Below the pieces are notes generated by a model, which saw only the letters and a list, made by a program, of their open reading frames with translations, did not search any database and was not told the origin of the DNA. Position numbers and translations under genes: made by a program. Below, piece after piece: positions 44,389-54,650 of a stretch of DNA of 64,000 nucleotides (positions within the stretch are counted from its first letter, which is position 1; each line of letters begins with the position of its first letter). Origin of the DNA: Phytophthora hibernalis. Lineage: Eukaryota; Oomycota; Peronosporomycetes; Peronosporales; Peronosporaceae. The stretch spans positions 1 through 64,000 of the forward strand of contig JAAKBF010000079.1 in assembly GCA_012656075.1 (NCBI GenBank), read 5' to 3'.

Positions 44389-44940
44389 TCACGAAGTAGT
44401 TGTCATGTACAGGCTTGGCAAACAAAAGCGTAGGGTCATTGAGCAGCTTGATGACAAGCATAGCGAGTATTTTTCCTCTTCGGTTCCAAACTTGTCGTCC
44501 CCGTCCATCAGCGTCGAAATGGTGCAGCTGCCCTTGCGTGGTGCGTGTCTGCTACATCGAATTCCGGTTTCCAGTTGAGAGGAAGTAGGAAGATCGAAGC
44601 AGCCTGCGAGGCCAAACCCCGTCTTGGCGCGAACAGGGATCTCCCGGTGCTCGTGTCCCACGGGCGAAGCGATGTGGATACGGTCAGCGCACGATGTTCT
44701 CGCGTCCAGAGCTCTGCTGCTGATTCCCACGCAGACGTTGAGAAATGGCCCATGGCGTCCAGCCGTCTTAATCCGATCCACTCCGGCGTGTTGCCAAGCG
44801 CGACGAAGCTCTCACAGCGGTATATCAGCGCGCGGTTCAGCCCTCGGCTGACAACCAGTGGCAAGTTTATGTGGTATTCTCCGTGTTGCTGGAGCCAAAG
44901 CTGGTGGGGCTACAGGCGTAGGATTGCTGGCACAGGCTGA
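44389..44940 (-). pseudogene. Unidentified minus-strand ORF inside the hAT element
   Basis: Frames on the minus strand give a coherent peptide: PLVVSRGLNRALIYRCESFV, then SLRPWDTSTGRSLFAPRRGL and FLLPLNWKPEFDV; after a frame change, ILAMLVIKLLNDPTLLFAKP. I do not recognise a family. It lies between the hAT transposase and the right end of the element, so it may be captured host sequence or an older insert. Confidence 0.3.
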
Positions 44941-45246
44941 ACTGGCAGCTCCTTGGATTGTACAGGCCGGGCTTCACAAGTCACGCGGCTTACATATTTT
45001 AGCATTATTCGCATCACTGGTAGCTTGCATGGTTACCTGAAGCGTGATCAAATCACTGGTGTCCACTGCCGGCCAGTTAGTTTGCATAAGCCATATTTTG
45101 TGGGAGCGCCTTCCACATCAAGTCCAAAATCAAGTTCACGTAAAAACACGTAAAAAGTAGTTTGCCCAGGACTCTGTTCTTGTAAAAAGAAAAACACAGT
45201 CAAATGTTTTTACGAAAATGTTTGAACATGGTTTATTCGAACCCGG

Positions 45247-45592
45247 GTCTGGCGGCGTGAAGTGAGACCGTCCGTAGTGAATGCTGCACCACTGGTGCCA
45301 CCAGTGCAAGAAACGTGAGATCACGCTTCAAAATCAGAGTTTTTTGTTAACGTTAATCGATTCATTCGTGTGCATGCGAACAGCAAAAGCCTCGTGTGGA
45401 TCTTAGCAACACCGAAAACACGTGTACCGGTACTCCAATCGGCACAGGCGTCATAGCATACTACGTAGTAGCAAGAACGGAACATGCATTTCATTTGTGC
45501 ATTTACTTGTGTATTGATTGGAAGCTAACTGTCGCTACCAATACCCGCAAGGGTTTCTTCGCCTACTCATCAACGCGGTCCTCGATGTTCTC
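45247..45592. other. Intergenic between hAT and CAP copy 3
   Basis: No gene. TACCGGTA palindrome at 45425-45432. It holds the 3' flank of CAP copy 3. Confidence 0.4.
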
Positions 45593-46456
45593 TTAGAAGT
45601 TCGACTCGCAGTCCTTCTGGGAAGTCGACGGCGGCGTCGTAGTGGCAACCGGAGTGACAGGGGCCGGGGTAGTCGTCGCCGGGGTAGCCACAGGGCCTGG
45701 AGTCGTGGCGGCCGGGGTGGCAACAGGTCCGGGAGTTGTGGCGGCGGGGGTGGCAACGGGCCCGGGAGTTGTGGCGGCCGGGGTGGCAACAGGTCCGGGA
45801 GTTGTGGCGGCGGGGGTGGCAACGGGGCCAGGAGTAGTGGCTGCTGGGGTGACGGCAGGGGCCTTCGTAATGGGGGTCTCCGGAATTGGCTCCGGCACAG
45901 TGGCAACCGGGGTCGCCTGAGGGGTGGAGTCGCTGTCACATTCCTCCGTGGAGCCCGAACCAAAGTCCTGCGTCCAGTAGTAACCATACGTACTGTCGGC
46001 GTTGTACGAGTACGCGAACCCACACATTGTGTAATCTCCCATGATGTTCTCGAGGTGTCCGGGTGAGCTGATCCAAGATTCCATGACCGCAACAACATTG
46101 TCCTGGCCAGCGGCGACGTTCTCGGCAACGCCGTCCCATTCGTAGCCGGCTTGCGTGATGCGCTCCGACATCGTCGAGCCGTCCGAGCCATCGTGCTCCA
46201 TGTAGTTCTTGGCAGCCATGTCGTCACTGTGGCGCTGAGCAGCGGTGTACAGCTTTTTGTTGATGCACAGAGCAGACAAACCCTTGGTGGCGCGCTGTTT
46301 GTTGACGGATTCCAGCATGGCGGCGTGGTAGTCGCCCATTCCCATGGTAGCAAGTCCACGCTGGGTTTGACGCAGGCTGGCAGCCTCAGAGAGGCCGTTG
46401 GAAGCCGCGGCGGCGACGAGCAGAAGGGCAAGCGAGTACTGGGACGTACAGATCAT
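45593..46456 (-). CDS. Secreted CAP/SCP protein, copy 3, with Thr/Pro repeat tail
   Basis: Intact 287-residue ORF. Signal peptide MICTSQYSLALLLVAAAASN, then SLRQTQRGL. CAP domain at about residues 40-175: LESVNKQRATKGLSALCIN, YMEHDGSDGSTMSERITQAG, WDGVAENVAAGQ, SSPGHLENIMGDY and YYWTQDFGSGSTEECDS. The tail is Pro/Thr/Ala-rich, with five or more copies of TPGPVATPAAT, and ends QKDCESNF. Such tails are usually O-glycosylated and extend a domain from the wall or surface (inference). The C-terminal CESNF is also the end encoded by copies 4 and 5 in their alternative frame. Mature size about 26 kDa. Confidence 0.92.
   Translation of the reverse strand: MICTSQYSLALLLVAAAASNGLSEAASLRQTQRGLATMGMGDYHAAMLESVNKQRATKGLSALCINKKLYTAAQRHSDDMAAKNYMEHDGSDGSTMSERITQAGYEWDGVAENVAAGQDNVVAVMESWISSPGHLENIMGDYTMCGFAYSYNADSTYGYYWTQDFGSGSTEECDSDSTPQATPVATVPEPIPETPITKAPAVTPAATTPGPVATPAATTPGPVATPAATTPGPVATPAATTPGPVATPAATTPGPVATPATTTPAPVTPVATTTPPSTSQKDCESNF
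45660..45860. repeat. 33-bp coding minisatellite
   Basis: At least five units of 33 bp encode TPGPVATPAAT on the minus strand. The units alternate between small variants (GGCGGCCGGGGTGGCAACAG and GGCGGCGGGGGTGGCAACGG), which suggests expansion of a two-unit block. Confidence 0.85.
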
Positions 46457-47136
46457 GTTCGTCGACGACGTGCGTGAGTGGGGCGGTCGAACTGTGGGCT
46501 GCGTCTGAGAAGGCGAATTGCGAAATAACCTAAGGCCTTACAGACCAGACCCTGCAGCAGTGTGGCATTTCGAGACGTCGAGGCAGTGCATGCTTCTGAC
46601 GCTGGGAATTGCTGGTCCGGCGATGCACGAGATCACCATCACAGGATGGAATGCTTTGGGCGCCAAGTTGAGGAGGATGACCTCTGGGTAAACTCGCACT
46701 CCTGGCTGTTTGGCGTTAACCAAAATCCACCAAAGCCGTAAGTTTGGAGTAGATTATAGAGCGCTGTGGTCTAATGGACTCCATTACTGTAGACTCCATT
46801 ATGGAGTACATGTATCTGCAACAACACCATTCGCTTGTGTGGATAGGACACTGTCGCTTCGACTGAACATTGCATGCCAAGTTGCAACCTCTGATCTGTA
46901 GCGAATGCAGGAGAGCAAAAGCTTTCGCTGTGCGGACGTCATGTCGTTTTCAATATCGTTCTGTGCGTTGGTACATGTATTTACATGAGGGCATGGTACT
47001 TGGAAATGAAGCGTCTACATGTATTTGGTTTTCACATCTACTGGTGTCGGTCACTGCGAACCGGAGCACCTGTCCATTTATTTCATATACCCGCATCGGG
47101 GATACATCGTCTACGACAAGTAGCTTTGTCACAATG
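46457..47136. other. Intergenic between CAP copies 3 and 4
   Basis: 680 bp with only shadow ORFs. It contains the promoter of CAP copy 3 and a small direct/inverted TACTGTAGACTCCATTATGG repeat near 46770-46810. Confidence 0.4.
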
Positions 47137-47916
47137 TCACTTAAAAGTTTGACTCGCAGTCCTTACCAGAAGCAGGGACCTCCGTCGTCGGAGCGGGGTC
47201 ACCGGTGCCTCCGTGGCCGGAGCTTCCGTAGCCGGAGCCTCGGTCACCGTCGTAGGGGCAGGCATCACCGGGGCCTCCGTGACAGTCTGGGTCGTGTCCG
47301 CTTCGCCCTGCACCTGGTCCACGTTCTGAGTCGCGTCCTGCACCGTCGTGGAGCCGCTTGTCGTGGCGCCGTCGCACTCTTCGGCGTCGCCCGAGCCGAA
47401 GTCCTGCGTCCAGTAGTGCTGGTACGTGCCTTCCTTGTTGAATGCGTACGCGGACCCGAACATCGTGTAGTCTCCCATGATGTTTTCCAGGTGCTCCGGC
47501 GAGTTGATCCACGCTACCATGACGGCGTCCACGTCCACCTGGCCGGCGGCCACGTTCTCGGCCACAGCATTCCAGTCGTAGCCGGCCTTCGTGATGCGCT
47601 CCGACATCGTCGAACCGTCCGAGCCATCATGGGCCATGTAGTCCTTGGCGGCCATGTCGTCGCTGTGGCCCTGGGCAGCGGTGTGCAGCTTCGTGTTGAG
47701 GCACAGAGCAGACAGGCCCTGGGTGGCGCGCTGCTTGTTCACGGCCGCCAGCATGGCCGTCGAGTAGTCCGTGTACGCCGTATACGTCTCCACGTTGGTG
47801 GCGATGGTGGTGCCGCCCAGGTTGCGCTGGCGCAGGTTCGCGGCGTCAATAAAGCCGTTGGACGTGGCGGCGACTACGAGCAGCAGTGCAAGCGAGGACT
47901 GGGTGATGGTCATCAT
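47137..47916 (-). CDS. Secreted CAP/SCP protein, copy 4 (left arm of inverted pair)
   Basis: Starts MMTITQSSLALLLVVAATSN at 47916 (signal peptide), then NGFIDAANLRQRNLGG. The CAP domain has LAAVNKQRATQGLSALCLN, YMAHDGSDGSTMSERITKAG, DWNAVAENVAAGQ, NSPEHLENIMGDYTMFG and HYWTQDFGSGDAEECDG. The tail is Thr/Glu/Ala/Pro-rich (VTEAPATEAPATEAPVTP). At the G run 47195-47198 (plus strand) the open frame becomes basic (LRRRRSLLLVRTASQTFK) and stops at 47137. One base more would instead read an acidic tail ending KDCESNF, as in copy 3. Copy 5 has the same break. Nearly identical to copy 5. Confidence 0.9.
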   Translation of the reverse strand: MMTITQSSLALLLVVAATSNGFIDAANLRQRNLGGTTIATNVETYTAYTDYSTAMLAAVNKQRATQGLSALCLNTKLHTAAQGHSDDMAAKDYMAHDGSDGSTMSERITKAGYDWNAVAENVAAGQVDVDAVMVAWINSPEHLENIMGDYTMFGSAYAFNKEGTYQHYWTQDFGSGDAEECDGATTSGSTTVQDATQNVDQVQGEADTTQTVTEAPVMPAPTTVTEAPATEAPATEAPVTPLRRRRSLLLVRTASQTFK

Positions 47917-47955
47917 GACTATTAATATTGGAGTGGTGTGTGTGATTGAGTTGGT
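47141..47955. repeat. Left arm of 815-bp inverted duplication
   Basis: Covers the whole CAP copy 4 gene plus 39 bp upstream of its start. The partner is 49213-50027, of equal length with only a few substitutions (for example FIDAAN against FVDAAN). The homology stops sharply at both ends. Confidence 0.92.
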
Positions 47956-49212
47956 GGTGATGTGGATGGGAGATGGCAAGTTGAAAACTGGTGCCTTGCA
48001 GGGCAATGTCCTTGTAGCTATAAACACTCGCTTAGGACGAGCGGATCTCCGGTCGAGCGTTGTGACCCGATGGCTTCTTGGAAGTTGCACACCGCGGCGC
48101 AGAGTGTCCCTTGCCATGCTCGCTTATCGCCGAGCCAGTATCTGTATGCCGCACCGACACAAACGTTGGTGTGCTCGAGTGTGTTCGGTCGACGAGGCAT
48201 TTCGGCCACGAACCGGAGCCCATGTGCTGCTGCAGAAGATCGCATAAGCCACGCCAGCGTCGCCGGTACGGCGTCGGCTGCATAACGGGTGAACAGTTGG
48301 GCTAGTCACTAACGAAGGTGAGGCCGCTGACTTCACGAACTGTGCGCGAGGACGCCGTGTCGGACGTTGCATTGTTGCAACTGCTGGCGGCGATGCGCGT
48401 TGTGAGCTGTGACGCAAGTGGTTCGTAATTCTACAGCTGTTCCAGATCCTAAAATGGCACAGCCCTTTTGAAACAAATACAAGCATAGACGGCAGAAAGC
48501 GTACCGGTATTATATTGCGATACGGCTGCCACACTTCACCAGAACTTGCACAGGTTTGAGCGAGTTCTATTATCGGCGTAGCTAAATTACTGGATGGTCT
48601 CCAAAACCGGCCGGCGCCAATGTTCGAACAACATACAGTATCGACGCCGACGACCCCACCCGAACGATGCCGGGAAACCCGTGCGAGATGCACAGGCAGT
48701 CGTGCTTACAGTTGTCGCGAACGAAGCGGCGGCGAAGCGGCGAGGCCCCACTGGAGCCGGCGTCGATCTTTGAACGCCCTCGGCTTTGTGCGCGGCACTT
48801 GATGAACTCGAGTCAAACAACACGTCGATGTACTGGCGCCCAATCTCCGCACCAGGAGCTGCGTCAACGACCGATAAGCGAGCCCTGGTGCAATCGGACC
48901 ACAGCAGCGATCCGAATCGGATTCCGATCGCCAATCGGCCTCTGGGCCAGAGTCGAACGGAGGAGGCAACTGTTTTCAGCTCTCGCGGCGAAATACCACA
49001 CGAAGCGGACCGACGAGGCACCGCGCTGCAGCCCACAAGCTTCTTGCCAGACGGACACTCTAAATTACAGTCTGTAATCGGGAGGACTCTGCCAGACTGT
49101 CGGCTCGGTGATCATAGAGTTCTCCAGCCGTGGGATCAGACCACTTGACTTTACAGTCGGCAAGCTAGCCAAACTCTCATTCTCGAACTTGAACACTTCC
49201 GCTCAAAACGGA
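47956..49212. other. Spacer of the inverted duplication
   Basis: About 1.26 kb. It must hold the divergent promoters of CAP copies 4 and 5. An initiator-like CTCATTCTC lies at 49176-49184, some 70 bp before the copy 5 ATG; copy 4 has unrelated upstream sequence. The minus strand of 48587-49036 gives an unidentified ORF (IRFGSLLWSDCTRARLSVVD) that may be a decayed gene. TACCGGTA at 48502-48509. Confidence 0.45.
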
Positions 49213-50027
49213 ACCAACTCAATCACACACACCACTCCAATATTAATTGTCATGATGACCATCACCCAGTCCTCGCTTGCACTGCTGCTCGTAGTCGCCG
49301 CCACGTCCAACGGCTTTGTTGACGCCGCGAACCTGCGCCAGCGCAACCTGGGCGGCACCACCATCGCCACCAACGTGGAGACGTATACGGCGTACACGGA
49401 CTACTCGACGGCCATGCTGGCGGCCGTGAACAAGCAGCGCGCCACCCAGGGCCTGTCTGCTCTGTGCCTCAACACGAAGCTGCACACCGCTGCCCAGGGC
49501 CACAGCGACGACATGGCTGCCAAGGACTACATGGCCCATGATGGCTCGGACGGTTCGACGATGTCGGAGCGCATCACGAAGGCCGGCTACGACTGGAATG
49601 CTGTGGCCGAGAACGTGGCCGCCGGCCAGGTGGACGTGGACGCCGTCATGGTAGCGTGGATCAACTCGCCGGAGCACCTGGAAAACATCATGGGAGACTA
49701 CACGATGTTCGGGTCCGCGTACGCGTTCAACAAGGAAGGCACGTACCAGCACTACTGGACGCAGGACTTCGGCTCGGGCGACGCCGAAGAGTGCGACGGC
49801 GCCACGACAAGCGGCTCCACGACGGTGCAGGACGCGACTCAGAACGTGGACCAGGTGCAGGGCGAAGCGGACACGACCCAGACTGTCACGGAGGCCCCGG
49901 TGATGCCTGCCCCTACGACGGTGACCGAGGCTCCGGCTACGGAAGCTCCGGCCACGGAGGCACCGGTGACCCCGCTCCGACGACGGAGGTCCCTGCTTCT
50001 GGTAAGGACTGCGAGTCAAACTTCTAA
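49213..50027. repeat. Right arm of 815-bp inverted duplication
   Basis: Inverted partner of 47141-47955, covering CAP copy 5. Equal length and near identity indicate a young duplication or ongoing gene conversion. Confidence 0.92.
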
Positions 50028-50070
50028 GCGCGCACTCGCTGAGTGTCCCATATGTGACTGCGTAGATTGA
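49252..50070 (+). CDS. Secreted CAP/SCP protein, copy 5 (right arm of inverted pair)
   Basis: The same protein as copy 4 apart from a few residues: signal peptide from ATG 49252, CAP domain with HDGSDGSTMSER, AENVAAGQ, SPEHLENIMG and HYWTQDFGSG, and a Thr/Pro/Glu tail with repeated EAPATEAP. An in-frame ATG upstream (49108) lies before the duplicated segment and before the signal peptide, so I reject it. The frame changes at the C run 49980-49983 exactly as in copy 4; the open frame then runs 43 codons past the duplicated KDCESNF end and stops at 50070. An initiator-like CTCATTCTC lies at 49176-49184. Confidence 0.9.
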   Translation: MMTITQSSLALLLVVAATSNGFVDAANLRQRNLGGTTIATNVETYTAYTDYSTAMLAAVNKQRATQGLSALCLNTKLHTAAQGHSDDMAAKDYMAHDGSDGSTMSERITKAGYDWNAVAENVAAGQVDVDAVMVAWINSPEHLENIMGDYTMFGSAYAFNKEGTYQHYWTQDFGSGDAEECDGATTSGSTTVQDATQNVDQVQGEADTTQTVTEAPVMPAPTTVTEAPATEAPATEAPVTPLRRRRSLLLVRTASQTSKRALAECPICDCVD

Positions 50071-50256
50071 GTGATGCAGACTAGACCGCTATACAATAAT
50101 GAAGAATTTGAACTAACGGAAATCCAATACTACAGTATGGTACTTCGAGCGACAGTACATGTACGTGAAGAGAAGTGTAGTAATACTTCGAAGTATATAA
50201 TACCTGAAATGTATTTCGTGCTCCCAAATTTCGATGAAATTAGACAATATGGAGTT
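50071..50256. other. Short intergenic with AT-rich repeat words
   Basis: No gene. 50125-50215 matches, in inverted orientation, the repeat near 36487-36570 (GAAATACAT, AAGTATTATA, CTTCRAAGTATTA). Confidence 0.4.
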
Positions 50257-50487
50257 TGTGTACTTTTGCCTGGCCTTGGCCAAGTGAAAGTAATTTTTGG
50301 CGCGGTTGGGTGAAAGACTCAGTCTTGTCGATTTGCGCTGGCCTCGCTGAAGTCGTCGTTGGTCTCCATTCGTTTCAAACAGCACAACGAATGGCTGCCT
50401 GCCAGACTAGTCTCCTGATTGCTCGGCTAACTTCGTCATTCTGCAATTTGCTACCGACTCAGCTAGTCTAGAAAACTACATCAACTT
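50257..50487 (+). repeat. Ngaro split repeat A1
   Basis: 231 bp, nearly identical to A2 (55564-55790), which lacks a 4-bp CTGC duplication (GGCTGCCTGCCAGAC against GGCTGCCAGAC). Confidence 0.92.
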
Positions 50488-50518
50488 CTCCAGCCGTCTA
50501 TTCCCGCTCCCCATCGTT

Positions 50519-52191
50519 ATGGCCCGTCGCGCTTCTCTTCGAGTGGACGGCTACGTGTTTGTGTGTTCCATTCTACGCCAAGATAATGGCCCTGTCTGCC
50601 GGCATGGCGACTATTCGCTCTCTCGGTCCGGATGATCCTGTCACGTGTGACATCAATGCTGCCACCGCACGCTCAGCGGTGGTCACCAAGGTCGAAACAA
50701 CGAGAACTCGTCTGCGCAAGCTTTCTCCGCCAGGCCGCATGGACGGAATCAGCTGCTCGGTTCTGGCACGGGCATCGGTATCGAAGGTCGCCTTGCTCGG
50801 CTCCAGCTCGATGACCGCGTTGTCCTCGTCGAACGGGATCGACTTACGCAGTGACCCCAGTGGTGGCAATTACGTTGCTACGCATTCGCCCATGACTCGT
50901 GACGGCCTTATCGAGATGCAAACTACGATTCTGACCCGCCTTCTCGATGGTAGTACCGGATCTCCTGCATCAAATACGATACCAGCTCTACTGGAAGGTC
51001 TCGTGGAGCCGTCCGATAAGCCGGATGGGCAATGTACTCGACAGTGGGTCGACCCACGCTCAGGCCAGATTCGTACATTCCGAGTGCAGCACGCTGTTGA
51101 CTATGCCTTCGTAGTGGACGGAAAACAACCTGCGCCAGCCGCCCTGCGACTGTCTGTTGGCGTGTCTTTCTGTTCTTACCCAATGCTTATCACCAATGAA
51201 TCCCCGCCTCGGCAACGGACGTGTCGGCGCCTCGCAGTCCTATTGCCTCGGAGGAGCAGGCCAACAGTATCGTCTCCTGTTCGCGCAAGATCTCGACGGG
51301 CGTTCTAGCCCAGTCTAGCCTGATTCGGAACCAACTGCGGCTGCCCCACGCGCGCACTTAGCACCTTCGCCTGTTCTACGCTCCAGTCATGCCGATCCTG
51401 TTCCATCACATCCGACGACCAGACGATTCATACCGACAGGGCATGCCGCCGTACAGAGTTCAAGTTCAGCTAGCCGAGCGTCCCCCTCGCTCGACGCGCG
51501 TATAATGGAGCAATTACTACATCAGCCGGACCTCCTCGCTCGCTTTGTTCAAGTCATCACCACGACCGGAACGGCGCGCACTACAACCTCGCCTTTTGGT
51601 GTCGAGTCCGCTAGTAGGACGTCGAAGTACGCGTTCGCTCCTACATCCACCAAGCTGCCGTTCACGATCACATCACGTCGCCAGAACATCGAGGTAAGCA
51701 CACATCTGTCTTTGTTGAGTCGGTCATTCATGCTACAGCCGTGCGGTTCCAGCCGTATCCGGGGATCCTCATCAGGCTCTACGACATCCAGTTTGGCATG
51801 CTTGGCCTCTCTTTTACACTTCGTACCATTCGGTGTCCAGCAGCTTATGACGTGGCTCAATGCTGGAGGCGTCAACAGGCAGGATTTCTCGGCGGCTATT
51901 GCAGCCCCAAAGCCGTCAATGGCTTCGTCCATGGTGGACCTCGTCGACGCCACCCGGATGCTCTGTCGTTACGGACAAGAATTATTCGTGCAACCCGTTC
52001 GCGATGTTCTCGAAGCGCTACTTGACTTCGTGCAGCAGCTTGACGGTTGGCATTCCTGGATCCCTTCCGACCTCCCACACCTAGTGTACTGGACCAACTC
52101 CGTGCTTGAGCAGTTTCGCTCACTCGTGCACGCGAGCGAGGGTGACGTTCTCACTTCAAGTCTTCAAACTATCCATCGTCTCTCTCAATGA
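50519..52191 (+). pseudogene. Ngaro ORF1 (gag-like)
   Basis: Starts near ATG 50519 (MARRASLRVDGYVF), with a frame change near 50560, then open to 51308 (MATIRSLGPDDPVTCDINAA and VDPRSGQIRTFRVQHAVDY) and again from 51505 to 52191 (MEQLLHQPDLLARFVQVITT and LTWLNAGGVNRQDFSAA-like MTWLNAGGVNRQDF). No zinc knuckle is seen. Position before RT and lack of enzymatic motifs support a structural protein. Broken into at least three segments. Confidence 0.55.
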
Positions 52192-53159
52192 CAGCGAACT
52201 GCAAAACGTAATGCACGCCTTGACTCGGCGGTCAGCGCATGCTGCACAGTCCCAAGGTACTCAGCAGCATCGACCTCCACCGCAAGTCTCCTCGCGGGAT
52301 CGTGCCAGTCAACCTCAACCTCGGATTCCAGCAGCCATATTTGATCTCATCCCGACGCACAATGGGTTGTCTGTGTGCCTTCGCTACCTATCAACAATGG
52401 ATTGTCCGTCGGGATCGTCCACACGTTGCGTCTTCGGTGCTCGAGGTCATGTAGCGCCGAACAATTTGGACGCACGCGTAAAAGGTCACATCATTTCACG
52501 CATGGGCGGATTGTTCGATCACCTATGAAGGCGCCCTTGCAATCTCTGGCTCGGATTGCGTGGTCAACAATCAGCTTCTGTCGACGATGGAACTCAACTT
52601 CATGCAGTCATAAAGCCAATTATTCAGGGCACGCGCGCTGTGGCACCAGGTGGAATCTCGCTCGCGACGGCAGAATACGTGCGCACCTGTCTGGTAGCAC
52701 GTCTTTTTCGGTACACTCAATCGCATAAACGTGCGTGGCACAGTCAACTGGGAATGCTACTGCAGTTTGCAATCAAGATGCTCGTATAATCGAGCAGAAG
52801 ACTGTATCACAGTATGCAGAACGAATGTGATTATCACTACCGGACCTCGTCCGCCGACGCCGTGGCGAAAACATCGGCGATCCCCGGCCCAACAAAGCGC
52901 TGGATCCCGACCGTCTGCGGATATTGCTTCACGGGTACACTTACGTAGATGCTCTGGTCGCAATTGCACGCCGAGGTATATGCCTATTGTGGACATATGA
53001 GAAACATCCTTAACGGAAGCCACCGAAAAGTCGCAAGTCGGCTCGACTCTTCTCGCGATCACTACTCAAGAGCATTCGTCAAGGCCAAGCAAACGGGTAG
53101 TGGTCAATCTTTCGTTACTTCGTCAATGACAGTACATTCAATGTAGCCCGTTTGGAGCC

Positions 53160-54650
53160 GTGGAGAAGAAGGGAGTGGATCCACAGCTAGAAGTCCGTCC
53201 GATCCACGACCTTTCATTTCCTGAATCGACATCTACCAACGATTATTTCGACGCAGCTTGTGCCCCAGACATTGTCTACATCAGTGTGGTGGCTCTGGTA
53301 CGTCGAATCGAATGGCTCGCAACGACAAACCCAGGTGTCGTGATACGAATGTTGAAAGGGGATGTTAAATCCGCATTTCGCCACATCATGCTGCATGCAG
53401 AACATGTTCGGTGGATGGGAGCCACTTTTCCAGCAGAAGATGCCCTCGTAATCGACCTGGCGGCACCATTCGGGTGGTCGGGGTCCCCGCCTTTTACGGT
53501 GCTTTTGGGAGAGCTATAACATGGCTTGTGGGAACGAACTCACCGGCAATGGTGTCCAGCAGCGACGACTTCGAGCCATTTTTCGGATACGAGTGGGTCG
53601 ACGATCACGTTCTTCTCATAGAACCAGAACGCGACAACCGGCTCGTACTGGCCGAATCGACTCTCCGCCTAAGCATATTGGCGGTCCTAGGTCCAGCCAG
53701 TATCAACGACGCCATGTTCTCGTCCTGGTCAACTGAACTTCAAGTCTTGGGTCTCATTTGGAACACAGTGGAGCGGACCATATCAATGCCTCTCGACAAG
53801 GTGCAAAAATGCCGCGAGCGCGTTAATGCTTTACTAAGCGCCGAGAAGGTCAACAAGCAGCAGCTCCGAATGCTTCTCGGTAGCCTTCGTCACCTCACCT
53901 CATGTCTGCGGTCTGCCAAACCGTTCTTTCAGCAGCTTTAGGCGGCATCTATACGACTTCTGCCGTTCCAGTCTGCTCGATTAAATGAGTCCTCTCGGCG
54001 TGATTTGCAGTGGTTCCGTCACATTCTCTCGGATGGTCATCTCGACAATCTACCACTCCGTTTCTTTGGCACACTACCTATTCCAACGATCAACCTCTAT
54101 ATGGACGCCTCCGATGCAGGACTGGTCGTATTTCACCCGGCTCGGAACGAGTTCATTCAGCTCCGTTTCGACGACGAGGAGATTCGCCTCATCAAGTCCT
54201 CAGAGTCTTCAGGGTTTACGATTAGCGTGCGTGAACATTGTATGGCGTTGGCAGCCTGGACATGGGGAGTGTTGGAAAAAGGACTTTAAGTTTCTCCATA
54301 TCGTCTGCTGGAGTGATAATATCTCAGCCGTATCTTGGATTAACACTCTTCACTCCAAGAACCTCAAATTAACCGAGCCATCGATCTTGCAGAAGCCGTT
54401 TTCCGCATTCGACTATCTGCCAGACATATCCCAGGATCGGCCAACCGCATGGCAGATGCAGGATCAAGATCATGGACTACGCCTTACTCACCTATATGGT
54501 CTGAATTGTCGTGTTCTTGGCGACAGGTGCAGGTGCCCGAACACTGGAGGAGGATTTACAACGAGTTCTCCGCAACATGCAGTCCAACTCATTGGCCGCG
54601 TCGTCACGCCAGCGATACCTGTCGTTGTGGGAGTAATGGTGGCGAACGTT
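53160..54650 (+). pseudogene. Ngaro reverse transcriptase / RNase H
   Basis: RT motifs: VRPIHDLSFPESTSTNDYFD, VIRMLKGDVKSAFRHIMLHA with a catalytic Asp, FGWSGSPPF, and EWVDDHVLLIE with the V-D-D pair. A thumb/connection segment has LRMLLGSLRHLTSCLRSAKP. RNase H follows at about 54080-54290: INLYMDASDAGLVVF with Asp, and SVREHCMALAAWTW with Glu. ARHIPGSANRMADAGSR near 54410-54470 is the usual end of the DIRS-type RNase H. Frame changes near 53500, 53940 and 54290. Confidence 0.82.

Larger units (their letters stand above)
41403..45246 (+). mobile_element. hAT DNA transposon
   Basis: The left end CAGGGTTTG and inverted right end CCGGGTTCG are flanked by near-identical 8-bp duplications, GTCTGGTG (41395-41402) and GTCTGGCG (45247-45254), as expected for hAT. 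ATGTTCAAAC-type words occur just inside both ends. Inside are a hAT transposase and a second, minus-strand ORF region of unknown nature. Confidence 0.7.

Noticed and set aside
45518..46066. Plus-strand Gly/Arg-rich ORFs opposite CAP copy 3
   Set aside because: Antisense shadow of the GC-rich Thr/Pro minisatellite; the CAP frame on the minus strand has a signal peptide and conserved domain.
46870..47925. 351-aa plus-strand ORF opposite CAP copy 4 (and its mirror, 49243-50019)
   Set aside because: Same shadow frame appears antisense to both inverted copies; His/Arg-rich with no domain.
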